Below, piece by piece: positions 8,930 through 18,026 of a DNA stretch of 64,000 nucleotides. The position numbers were made by a program, and so were the translations under genes. The notes beneath the pieces were generated by a model. It was not told where the DNA came from. It searched no databases and saw only the letters and a list, made by a program, of their open reading frames with translations. Numbering within the stretch: position 1 is the stretch's first letter; every line of letters begins with the position of its first letter. The stretch is from the NCBI GenBank assembly GCA_020160935.1, contig JAIUPL010000014.1:88396-152395 (forward strand), given 5' to 3'. The stretch is from Bacteroidota bacterium. Its GTDB lineage: Bacteria > Bacteroidota > Bacteroidia > Chitinophagales > Saprospiraceae.

Positions 8930-9504
8930 AGTAGCATCCAATGCAAAAGGGCGATCAGCGTAATCAGGTAATCCGCCAGTTCGGTGCGCATCAGGCGAAG
9001 CGCCTTGCCCATCTGGGTTTCCACGGTTTTGATGGAAATTCCCAGTTGGTCGGCGATTTCGCGGTATTTTAATTCTTCAAAACGGCTCAATTCGAAAATA
9101 CGGCGGCATTCTGTCGGCAAGGTATCGAGTGCCTGCAGGATGCGCTCGTTCAGTTCCGAAGCGGCGCCGGGGTCGTTTTCATAGCCTTGTTCCAATTGTG
9201 CAGCATTATACACTTTGTATTTCTCGCGGGTTTGAGCATCGCGGATACGGTTGAGGCAGCGGTTGTGCACCATTTTATACAAATAGGCTTTCACCGACCA
9301 CTGCACTTCAAAAGTGGCGCGTTGCTCCCACAGTTTTACAAACGATTGTTGCACCAGGTCTTCCGCTTCATCCAGATCACCGTCGGTAAGCGAAGCGGCA
9401 TAATGACACAGCGGTTCGTAGTACCTACGGAACAGCGCGTCAAAAGCCGATTCATCTCCCTGTTGAATCGCCTGAAGCAAGGTTGGGTCGTCTCGTCTTT
9501 CCAC
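8926..9504 (-). CDS. ECF RNA polymerase sigma factor, Bacteroidota FecI-like
   Basis: 192-residue sigma-70 family factor. Region 2 spans about 10-90 (ESAFDALFRRYYEPLCHYA, DLVQQSFVKLWEQR) and region 4 about 125-180 (LPTECRRIFELSRFEELKYREIADQLGISIKTVETQMGKALR, helix-turn-helix). It heads a four-gene operon with FecR, the STN protein and the flippase-like protein, all joined by overlaps or 2-base gaps. It probably directs its own operon and perhaps the TonB receptor and small membrane protein encoded divergently, which is inference from position. Confidence 0.94.
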   Translation of the reverse strand: MERRDDPTLLQAIQQGDESAFDALFRRYYEPLCHYAASLTDGDLDEAEDLVQQSFVKLWEQRATFEVQWSVKAYLYKMVHNRCLNRIRDAQTREKYKVYNAAQLEQGYENDPGAASELNERILQALDTLPTECRRIFELSRFEELKYREIADQLGISIKTVETQMGKALRLMRTELADYLITLIALLHWMLL

Positions 9505-9709
9505 TGGTGGTGTTATTCCCAGACACTTTAACAGAGTCTTAACCCTGATGCGGAGTCCGGATTTTTTTAAAAAATATTTTTTTCAGGTGGCCGTCAGGGT
9601 ATTTGCCGGTAGTCGGTGTCTTCACTCGGTCCTCCGGGATAAATCCTGGCGGGTTTCACATCCAACAACAATCACACTGGTAAGCACCTGACTATCAACT
9701 GCATATAAA

Positions 9710-10192
9710 ATGAAACATGTAATACTTGCCTTTTCGGTACTTGTTTGCGCCCACTTTCAGGCCGCTGCACAGACATACCGTTCGGCTGTCGGAGCAAAGT
9801 TCGGAGAATTCACTTCACTATCCTACCTCACTTTCCTGAAAGAATCAAATGCCCTCGAAGTGTTTGGCGGTGTCCGTTCGTTTCGCGCCGGTTCTGTTAT
9901 GCATGTCCACGCCAGTTACCAGACCTACAGAAAAATACAAACCGTGCCACAGTTGAGATGGTATACCGGTATTGGAGGCGCCATGTTTATGTACAATTAC
10001 CACCAGGAAAAACACCAGGCGACCCTCGGAACGCTGGGCATTGGCCCGGAAGCGTATATTGGACTGGAGTACCGGATTAAAGATTTTCCGCTCACCATTT
10101 CGGCTGATCTGATGGGGCGCTACCTGCTGAACGGGTATTACAGTGGCTTGAACATCGGATTCGGAGCCACCACCATTCGTTACATCCTGTAA
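9710..10192 (+). CDS. Small exported outer-membrane-type protein
   Basis: 160 residues. Signal peptide MKHVILAFSVLVCAHFQAAAQ with cleavage after Ala-Gln is likely. The rest is rich in aromatic and glycine residues in alternating strands (AVGAKFGEFTSLSYLTFLK, LRWYTGIGGAMFMYNY, GPEAYIGLEYRI, GLNIGFGATTIRYIL) and ends in a hydrophobic-aromatic strand, as in small 8-stranded beta-barrels. No family is recognised with confidence. It is divergent from the sigma operon and upstream of the TonB receptor. Confidence 0.7.
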   Translation: MKHVILAFSVLVCAHFQAAAQTYRSAVGAKFGEFTSLSYLTFLKESNALEVFGGVRSFRAGSVMHVHASYQTYRKIQTVPQLRWYTGIGGAMFMYNYHQEKHQATLGTLGIGPEAYIGLEYRIKDFPLTISADLMGRYLLNGYYSGLNIGFGATTIRYIL

Positions 10193-10232
10193 AATATAAC
10201 TGCCAACCCCAAAAATTTTCCTGCACACACTT

Positions 10233-10260
10233 GGGCAGGCCTGGAAGCCTGTGCCTTTTT
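10233..10260 (+). terminator. Weak intrinsic terminator
   Basis: Stem CAGGC/GCCTG extended by a bulged GG/CC pair, followed by TTTTT, 40 bases after the stop of the small outer-membrane protein. Confidence 0.5.
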
Positions 10261-10294
10261 ATCAAAATAACTGAAAACAAAAACAAAAATTGAC

Positions 10295-12670
10295 ATGCAA
10301 CACCTGTTGAAATCCCTCGCGCTTGTATTCCTGCACCTGCTTTTTTTTCCCTCTATTTCGAGCGCCCAAAAGTACACCCAAATCGTAAAAGGCACCGTCC
10401 TGGAAAAAGGCATCAAAACCCCGCTCATCGGCGCTACTGTCGTTGCCATTCTTCCGGAAGGGTCCGAACCGCGCACCCTCGGCGCCGTCACCGATGTGGA
10501 TGGCCATTTCCGAATTGCCCAGGTGCCGGTGGGTAAAATCGGCATCTCGGTGACCTATCTGGGTTACAAAGATGCCATTTTGTCGAGTATTACCGTCAAT
10601 TCCGGTAAAGAAGTGGAACTCTCCATCGAAATGGAAGAATCCGTGCTCAAGGCCAACGAGGTGGTGATCACCGCCAAAGTGGAAAAACAAAAACCGCTCA
10701 ATGAACTCGCTACGGTGAGCGCCCGCACTTTTTCTGTAGAAGAAACCCAGCGTTTTGCGGCCGCCGTCAACGACCCGGCGCGCATGGCCTCTTCCTACGC
10801 CGGTGTGGTGATGGGCCACGACGGCAATAACATCATCGTCATTCGCGGCAACGCGCCCAACGGACTGCTGTGGCGCATGGAAGGCGTGGAAATCCCCAAT
10901 CCCAACCACTTTTCCAATGTGGGTTCTTCGGGCGGCGGCATTTCCATCCTGAGTGCGCAGGTGCTGAGCAATTCCGATTTTATGACCGGGGCATTTCCGG
11001 CTGAATATGGCAATGCACTGTCGGGTGTTTTTGATCTGAAACTCCGCAAAGGCAACACCGATAAAATGGAATACACACTGCAGGCTGGCGTGCTTGGGCT
11101 CGATGTGGCCGCGGAAGGCCCCATGCGCATGGGCAAACAAACGGGTTCGTTTTTGGCCAACTACCGCTACTCTACCCTCTCGCTGCTGTCGAAAATGGGC
11201 GTGGAAATCGGCGACGCAGAAACCAATTTTCAGGACATGTCCTTCAATATGTGGATGCCAGCGGGTAAAGCAGGCACCTTCACCATGTTTGGAATGGGTG
11301 GCCTGAGCACCCAGACTACTCCTGGAAAAGCAGATTCGACCGAATGGGCATCAGACCTCTACTCAAAGTACAAAGGCGATTTCCTGGCCAATACCGGCGC
11401 GGTGGGTATTACCCACAGCAAAGCCTGGGAACGCACCTTTATCAAAACCGTACTGGTTGCTTCCGGCACGGAAAACAGTTTCAATGAGGATGAATTCCAG
11501 TCGGATTATACCCTGCGCCGCAACTACGACCAGCAGCACCAACAAACGAAATACACGCTGTCGACGGTGCTGAACCACAAATTCAATGCGCGGCATTTCC
11601 TGCGCGCCGGAGCCTATTTTAACCTGCTGGATTTCCGTTTCCGGCAGTCGGAATGGGATTTTTCGGAAAACTACCTGCGCCAGTACATTCGCACCACGGG
11701 AAATACACAAACGCTGAATGCATTCGCGCAGTGGCAGTTCCGCGCCAGCGAACAATGGACGCTGAATGGCGGGCTGCATACCCAGACGCTGTTTCTGAAC
11801 AACAGCACATCGCTGGAGCCGCGCGCCTCGGTAAAATACGCTTTTACGGAACGTAGTTCGCTGAGTCTCGGATATGGCCTGCACGCACAAACTCAGCCAA
11901 TGGGCGTTTATTTTGTCGGCGCCGAAAACGGAGCCGATACGCCCAATCACAACCTGAAGTCGACCAAAGCACACCACCTCGTGTTGTCGTACGACCGCAT
12001 GATGTCCGGCAACTTGCACCTGAAAACGGAAGCCTATTACCAGTATCTGTACGATGTGCCCGTGAGCGCAGCAGGGCCGACGTCTTTCTCCTTGCTCAAT
12101 TCCATCGACGGTTTCGAATCACAAGCGCTTGTAAATGAAGGCAATGGCCGCAACTACGGTTTTGAACTGACCTTTGAAAAATTCCTTACACGGGGTTTGT
12201 ATTTCCTGTTGTCATCGTCCGTTTACTCTTCCGAATACCGCGGCAGCGACGGCATCTGGCGCGACACACGTTTCAACGGCAACTATGCCAATACATTTAC
12301 CGCAGGCAAGGAATGGCAATGGAACACCTCGCGCAAAAACCGCAGTATCGCCCTGAATATGAAACTGGTGCACGCGGGCGGCCTGCGCGACACGCCCGTA
12401 GATGTGGCTGCCTCGCGCGCAGAAGGACGTACCGTGCGCGACGAATCGCGTGCCTATGAGGAAAACATGCCCGACTACTTCCGCCTCGACCTTGGCGCCC
12501 GCCTGAAACGCAACTATGCACACCTGACCACCACACTCGGGATCGACCTTCAAAATGCAAGCAATCGCACCAATGTGCTCAATCGGTACTACGACCAGGT
12601 GGCGGAAGAGGTGAAATACAGCCGGCAGGCGGGACTGATTCCGGTGTTGTTTTATAAGGTGGAGTTTTGA
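10295..12670 (+). CDS. TonB-dependent receptor with carboxypeptidase-like N-terminal domain
   Basis: Outer-membrane active transporter, 791 residues; substrate unknown. Signal peptide about 1-25 (ends SSAQ). A CarboxypepD_reg-like domain follows at about 30-115 (VKGTVLEKGIKTPLIGATV, GHFRIAQVPVGKIGISVTYLGY), then a plug at about 120-245 (RGNAPNGLLWRMEGVEIPNPNHF) and a large beta-barrel ending in an aromatic strand (GLIPVLFYKVEF). There is no STN domain. No SusD partner lies downstream, so it is not a standard SusC/SusD pair. It may belong to the regulon of the divergent sigma operon. The stop is followed directly by a long palindrome. Confidence 0.9.
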   Translation: MQHLLKSLALVFLHLLFFPSISSAQKYTQIVKGTVLEKGIKTPLIGATVVAILPEGSEPRTLGAVTDVDGHFRIAQVPVGKIGISVTYLGYKDAILSSITVNSGKEVELSIEMEESVLKANEVVITAKVEKQKPLNELATVSARTFSVEETQRFAAAVNDPARMASSYAGVVMGHDGNNIIVIRGNAPNGLLWRMEGVEIPNPNHFSNVGSSGGGISILSAQVLSNSDFMTGAFPAEYGNALSGVFDLKLRKGNTDKMEYTLQAGVLGLDVAAEGPMRMGKQTGSFLANYRYSTLSLLSKMGVEIGDAETNFQDMSFNMWMPAGKAGTFTMFGMGGLSTQTTPGKADSTEWASDLYSKYKGDFLANTGAVGITHSKAWERTFIKTVLVASGTENSFNEDEFQSDYTLRRNYDQQHQQTKYTLSTVLNHKFNARHFLRAGAYFNLLDFRFRQSEWDFSENYLRQYIRTTGNTQTLNAFAQWQFRASEQWTLNGGLHTQTLFLNNSTSLEPRASVKYAFTERSSLSLGYGLHAQTQPMGVYFVGAENGADTPNHNLKSTKAHHLVLSYDRMMSGNLHLKTEAYYQYLYDVPVSAAGPTSFSLLNSIDGFESQALVNEGNGRNYGFELTFEKFLTRGLYFLLSSSVYSSEYRGSDGIWRDTRFNGNYANTFTAGKEWQWNTSRKNRSIALNMKLVHAGGLRDTPVDVAASRAEGRTVRDESRAYEENMPDYFRLDLGARLKRNYAHLTTTLGIDLQNASNRTNVLNRYYDQVAEEVKYSRQAGLIPVLFYKVEF

Positions 12671-12674
12671 GGGG

Positions 12675-12872
12675 AAGGGATTTTGTTCTGCTTCGCCTCA
12701 CAAATCGGGGGACTTGGGATTTTGCGGATCAAGCGGATTTTTGGTGGCCTGACGGCCACTGTATTCTGATTTTTATGCAGTATCGCCGAAGGCGGAAAAA
12801 TTAAAAAAATCCGCTTGATCCGTAAAATCCCAAGTCCCCCGATTCGTGAGGCGAAGCCGAACAGAATCCCTT
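12675..12872. repeat. Long imperfect palindrome filling a convergent gap
   Basis: Arms of about 68 bp at 12675-12742 and 12805-12872 with about 90 percent pairing by eye, and smaller hairpins in the loop (GTGGCC/GGCCAC, CGCC/GGCG). It spans the whole space between the stops of the TonB receptor and nudK. The arms contain GCGGATCAAGCGGATTTTT and its complement; no 7-bp tandem is obvious here. Confidence 0.9.
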
Positions 12873-13450
12873 CAAACCAACCCATTTATCTCCGCATACT
12901 GCAACAACATAATCGTTTTCGCATCCCTTATTTCCCCGTTTCGCACCATGTCCATCGCTTGTGAAAAAGGTAGTTCCAGCACTTCGATGTTTTCCTGTTC
13001 GTGCGCCACGCCGCCGCCTTCTGTCACCTTGTGTGCAGGCGTATATGCCGCTACAAAAAAGTGCAGGATTTCTGTGACGGAACCGGGACTCATGTAAGCC
13101 TCGAACACCTTTTGTACCTCGCCGATTTTATAGCCTGTTTCTTCTTCCGTTTCGCGGCGAATGGCTTGTTCGGCATCGTCCTCGTCGAGCAAGCCGGCGC
13201 AGGCTTCTATCATCATGCCATCGGGATTTCCATTGACAAACGTCGGCATCCGAAACTGTCGGGTCAGAATCACCGTTTGCTGCTCAGGGTTGTAGAGCAG
13301 AATGGCTGCGCCATTGCCCCGGTCGTAGGCTTCGCGTTGCTGGGTTTGTGTTACGCCATCTGTACGGGTCAGTTCGAAGGTGTAGCGCCAGAGTTTGTAC
13401 CAGTTGTCGGAGAGCAGTTTTTTTTCGAGAATGTGGATGGTAGGTTTCAT
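12872..13450 (-). CDS. nudK: NUDIX hydrolase, GDP-mannose pyrophosphatase NudK-like
   Basis: 192 residues, same length and layout as Escherichia coli NudK, which hydrolyses GDP-mannose and related sugar nucleotides. It has the [13 protein letters not shown] strand, the Nudix box within [20 protein letters not shown], the following MSPGSVTE loop and the [18 protein letters not shown] tail. ATG 13450 ([12 protein letters not shown]) was chosen because longer in-frame starts add residues foreign to the family. The C-terminal codons abut the long palindrome. ADP-ribose pyrophosphatase activity is the main alternative. Confidence 0.88.
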   Translation of the reverse strand: MKPTIHILEKKLLSDNWYKLWRYTFELTRTDGVTQTQQREAYDRGNGAAILLYNPEQQTVILTRQFRMPTFVNGNPDGMMIEACAGLLDEDDAEQAIRRETEEETGYKIGEVQKVFEAYMSPGSVTEILHFFVAAYTPAHKVTEGGGVAHEQENIEVLELPFSQAMDMVRNGEIRDAKTIMLLQYAEINGLV

Positions 13451-13587
13451 GTTCGGCATAACGCGAAAAGACACAAAAGCGCGGTGCCCTGTCATGTTTT
13501 TTCCTACACCTGTCAGGTTTGTCGCAGTGTGTCTGTAAAAATGGCAGAAAATACTGTGTGGCACGAAGTCTGATAAAAGGCTGGTGT

Positions 13588-13610
13588 CCGCAGAAAATTT
13601 TGTTTTGCGG
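13588..13610. promoter_or_regulatory. Imperfect dyad upstream of groES
   Basis: CCGCA-n13-TGCGG with A/T-rich inner halves, about 40 bases before groES. It is not a CIRCE element (no TTAGCACTC). It could be an operator for heat-shock control or chance. Confidence 0.3.
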
Positions 13611-13651
13611 CCTCTAAACTTGTTTCACCTAAACATAAATATTGAAAAAGT

Positions 13652-13915
13652 ATGAAACCAATCGCTGACCGTGTGATTATCAAGCCCGCACCAGCCGACG
13701 AGAAGACCAAAGGAGGTATCATCATTCCGGACACTGCCAAAGAAAAACCACAGCGCGGCGAAGTAGTCGCAGTAGGCCCTGGCAAAGATGGCAACATGAT
13801 GACCGTTGCTGCAGGCGATATCGTGCTGTATGGCAAATATGCAGGCCAGGAAATCACCTTTGAAGGCCAAGACTACATCATCATGAGAGAAGATGAAATC
13901 TTGGTAGTGCTCTAA
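13652..13915 (+). CDS. groES: Co-chaperonin GroES
   Basis: 87-residue cytoplasmic lid of the GroEL folding chamber. Typical [23 protein letters not shown] start with mobile loop ([19 protein letters not shown]) and YGKYAGQEI, ending EILVVL. It is followed after 82 bases by groEL, the standard bicistronic order. No CIRCE site is seen. Confidence 0.98.
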   Translation: MKPIADRVIIKPAPADEKTKGGIIIPDTAKEKPQRGEVVAVGPGKDGNMMTVAAGDIVLYGKYAGQEITFEGQDYIIMREDEILVVL

Positions 13916-13985
13916 GTCACGGATTTTCAAGGTTTTACATACCATTTTATTCTCCCCTGAAACCACCCATTCCTCATTACTTTAA

Positions 13986-15638
<1,653 letters not shown>

Positions 15639-15681
15639 TTGGTTATCGGTTATCAGTTATTGGTTATCAGGGTGGTTAGGG
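15639..15681 (+). repeat. Orphan arm of the TTATCAG repeat family
   Basis: 7-bp units GTTATCA/GTTATTG ending in TTATCAGGGTGGTTAGGG, beginning at the base after the groEL stop. It matches the left arms at 17881 and 46130. No good right arm is seen, only a degenerate AATAACGATTTACTGATA stretch at about 15722. Confidence 0.75.
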
Positions 15682-15754
15682 AGCATTTGTGCAAATACCT
15701 GGCTTCACGATAATTTTTCTCAATAACGATTTACTGATATTTTAACTGAAATAT

Positions 15755-15797
15755 AAAGACGAGTCATTCCGGGAGTCCGGGATGGCTCGTCTTTTTA
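15755..15797 (+). terminator. groEL: groESL intrinsic terminator
   Basis: Stem GACGAGTCATTCCGG / CCGGGATGGCTCGTC (two G-T pairs), short loop, followed by TTTTT. Confidence 0.88.
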
Positions 15798-15800
15798 GAG

Positions 15801-15828
15801 GTGAGTGGTGAGTGGTGAGTGGTGAGTG
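15801..15828 (+). repeat. Heptamer tandem array GTGAGTG x4
   Basis: Four uninterrupted 7-bp units directly after the groEL terminator, with no inverted partner nearby. Same unit class as the arms at 42488-42671. The gap 15639-15929 holds only this, the orphan arm and the terminator. Confidence 0.8.
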
Positions 15829-15929
15829 GTGATAAAATAATAAATTTTACATATTATTGCCACAAAACAGCCCTGAAAGTATTCGTATACAAATAAATCC
15901 ATTCATACCCATCCAAAAAAGAACATTCT

Positions 15930-16649
15930 ATGCAGCCTTTTTCCAAGAATCGTCCTTTTCCGCTCGCTACATGCCTGATCCTTTTTTTGGGAATCACTTG
16001 TCTCTCCTTTGTGGCGCCTGAATCGCGCAAAAAAGTGGTTCACCTCTTCAATGGCAAAGACTTGAAAGGCTGGCACGTGGATGTTCCGGATATGGACAAA
16101 AACCCGGCCTTGAACAGCCCTTTTATTGTACGCGACAGCCTGCTGGTAAGCCTTGGTGAGCCGCGCGGGCACCTGATTACCGACAAAATTTATCGCAACT
16201 ACCGCCTGGAAGTGGAATATCGTTTCTCAGCAGTACCCGGCAATTGTGGCGTACTCATACACGCTTCCAAACCACGCGCGCTGTACGGTATGTTTCCCCA
16301 ATCACTGGAAGTACAAATGGAATACCAGGATGCGGGCGATTTCTGGTGCATTCTCGAAGATATTACCGTACCACATATGGATAAACGGCGTGGGCCTAAA
16401 GAAAACTGGGGAACGACCGAAGGCAAGGCCCGCCGCATCATCAACCTCACCAACGGCTCCGAAAAACCGCTTGGTGAATGGAACACAATGGCAATCGAAT
16501 GCCAGGACAGAAACGTCAAAGTATGGGTGAATGGTGAACTGGTGAACCATGGCACCAACTGTACTGCCGACCGCGGCCAGATTGCACTGCAAGCCGAGGG
16601 GGCGGAAGTGGAGTTCAGGCGGGTGGATCTAACGAACTTGAGTTATTAA
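15930..16649 (+). CDS. Exported DUF1080 (3-keto-disaccharide hydrolase fold) protein
   Basis: 239 residues with a signal segment (CLILFLGITCLSF, about 15-27) and a concanavalin-like DUF1080 domain: HLFNGKDLKGWHV at about 38-50, HLITDKIYRNYRLEVEYRF, GNCGVLIHAS, WNTMAIECQDRNVKVWVNGELVN and a C-terminal GQIALQAEGAEVEFRRV strand. Members act on or bind glycans in the periplasm or at the surface; substrate unknown. The last codons (LSY and the TAA stop) lie inside the left arm of the following palindrome. Confidence 0.85.
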   Translation: MQPFSKNRPFPLATCLILFLGITCLSFVAPESRKKVVHLFNGKDLKGWHVDVPDMDKNPALNSPFIVRDSLLVSLGEPRGHLITDKIYRNYRLEVEYRFSAVPGNCGVLIHASKPRALYGMFPQSLEVQMEYQDAGDFWCILEDITVPHMDKRRGPKENWGTTEGKARRIINLTNGSEKPLGEWNTMAIECQDRNVKVWVNGELVNHGTNCTADRGQIALQAEGAEVEFRRVDLTNLSY

Positions 16650-16790
16650 GTTATTGGTTATTAAGTTATTAGGGGTGGGTAAGGGTTTATGGGTTCATTT
16701 CTTCTGGCATTACTTTTCGAGCAATCAAATGAAATGAACCCATAAACCCTTACCCACCCCTAATAACTTAATAACCAATAACTTAATAAC
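16642..16790. repeat. Perfect 60-bp inverted repeat, TTATTAAG type
   Basis: Arm 16642-16701 is exactly the reverse complement of 16731-16790, with a 29-nt loop. It begins with 7/8-bp units (GTTATTA, AGTTATT, GGTTATT) and continues into AGGGGTGGGTAAGGGTTTATG. It fills the gap between two convergent stop codons and contains the stop of the upstream gene. Expected to act as a two-way terminator. Confidence 0.95.
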
Positions 16791-16792
16791 AA

Positions 16793-17845
16793 CTACCGGA
16801 ATTCCCCGTTGATCCGCTCCAGCGCTCCGCTGCCCGGACACAAATCGCTTTTAGTAAGCGAGTTGAGAGGCTGTGGTACCGTTTCAATCAATTCGTGCAA
16901 ATCCTTACTTTCCGTATCCACGTAAAGCAGTCCGGTAAGAATTTCCCCTTTGACGCGCGAAGCCTGCAGACGCTCCACAGCCGAATGGCGGTCGGTGGGA
17001 TCCCAGCCTTCTGCCAGTTTGTGCAATTCGATGATCGAATGATCGTGCATTTCGATGCGTTTGGTCGTGCCTGCATCGTATTGTGTGGTAATTTCCGTTT
17101 TTTCCGGCACCAGATCGATGGCAGAAGTGGCTTCGATGTGCTCACGCACGTAATCGTACGATTTGGTGGACCCCTGGTTGTTGTTGAATGTCACGCAGGG
17201 AGAAACGACGTCGATAAAAGCAAAGCCATTGTGCGACATGGCAGCCTTGATCATCGGCACCAGTTGGGTTTTGTCGCCCGAAAAACTGCGGCCCACGAAG
17301 GTAGCACCCAGTTCCAGTGCGAGTCCTGCCAGGTCGATGCTTTGGAACATATTGGCCGAGCCGCTTTTGTTCACCGAACCATAGTCGGCAGTGGCCGAGT
17401 CCTGTCCTTTGGTGAGGCCATAGCAGCCGTTGTTCATCACGATATACACCATATTCAGGTTGCGGCGCACCACGTGTACAAACTGGCCCATGCCAATAGA
17501 TGCCGTGTCACCATCGCCAGATACGCCGAGGTACAGCATCTTGCGGTTGGCAAGGCTGGCGCCTGTAGTCACAGATGGCATACGACCGTGTACGGAGTTG
17601 AATCCGTGCGAGTTGCCGAGGTAATACGCAGGCGTTTTGGAAGAACATCCGATCCCCGACAGTTTGGCTACCCGGTGCGGTTCGATGTTCATTTCAAAAC
17701 AGGCCTGAATGATGGCGCCGCTGATGGAGTCGTGGCCACATCCTGCACAAAGGGTCGACAATACACCTTCGTAGTACTGGCGCGTGTACCCCAGGTCATT
17801 TTTTGGTGATTCGGGGTGTCTGAATATCGGACGAATGAAAGACAT
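16793..17845 (-). CDS. korB: 2-oxoglutarate:ferredoxin oxidoreductase subunit beta
   Basis: 350 residues; the thiamine-diphosphate subunit of a 2-oxoacid:acceptor oxidoreductase that converts 2-oxoglutarate, CoA and oxidised ferredoxin to succinyl-CoA, CO2 and reduced ferredoxin. Visible: CAGCGH (33-38), the TPP motif GDG (110-112) through NN (138-139), and GIGCSSKTPAY. 2-Oxoglutarate rather than pyruvate is favoured because alpha and gamma are fused in the partner and beta is of the short type. It lies 179 bases after korA, with a hairpin repeat between them. Confidence 0.9.
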   Translation of the reverse strand: MSFIRPIFRHPESPKNDLGYTRQYYEGVLSTLCAGCGHDSISGAIIQACFEMNIEPHRVAKLSGIGCSSKTPAYYLGNSHGFNSVHGRMPSVTTGASLANRKMLYLGVSGDGDTASIGMGQFVHVVRRNLNMVYIVMNNGCYGLTKGQDSATADYGSVNKSGSANMFQSIDLAGLALELGATFVGRSFSGDKTQLVPMIKAAMSHNGFAFIDVVSPCVTFNNNQGSTKSYDYVREHIEATSAIDLVPEKTEITTQYDAGTTKRIEMHDHSIIELHKLAEGWDPTDRHSAVERLQASRVKGEILTGLLYVDTESKDLHELIETVPQPLNSLTKSDLCPGSGALERINGEFR

Positions 17846-17880
17846 ATCTTCTTGTTGGTAGAGTGTAGTGAGTAAGGTTG

Positions 17881-18026
17881 TTATCAGTTATTGGTTATCA
17901 GTTATTGGTTATCAGGGTGGTTGGGGTACATCTGTTCTGTTTTTTTGTTTTCTTGTCAGAGATGCCAAGCAATTGTACTAAAGTACCCCAACCACCCTGA
18001 TAACCAATAACTGATAACTGATAACT
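17881..18026. repeat. Inverted repeat of GTTATCA/GTTATTG heptamers between korA and korB
   Basis: Left arm 17881-17929, right arm 17983-18026. The outer part consists of 7-bp units, the inner part is GGGTGGTTGGGGTAC. The right arm contains the korA stop codon. It lies inside a likely operon, so it may set the korA:korB ratio or stabilise the korA message. Confidence 0.9.

Noticed and set aside
13565..13651. CIRCE/HrcA operator before groES
   Set aside because: TTAGCACTC-N9-GAGTGCTAA is absent; only an unrelated weak dyad is present.
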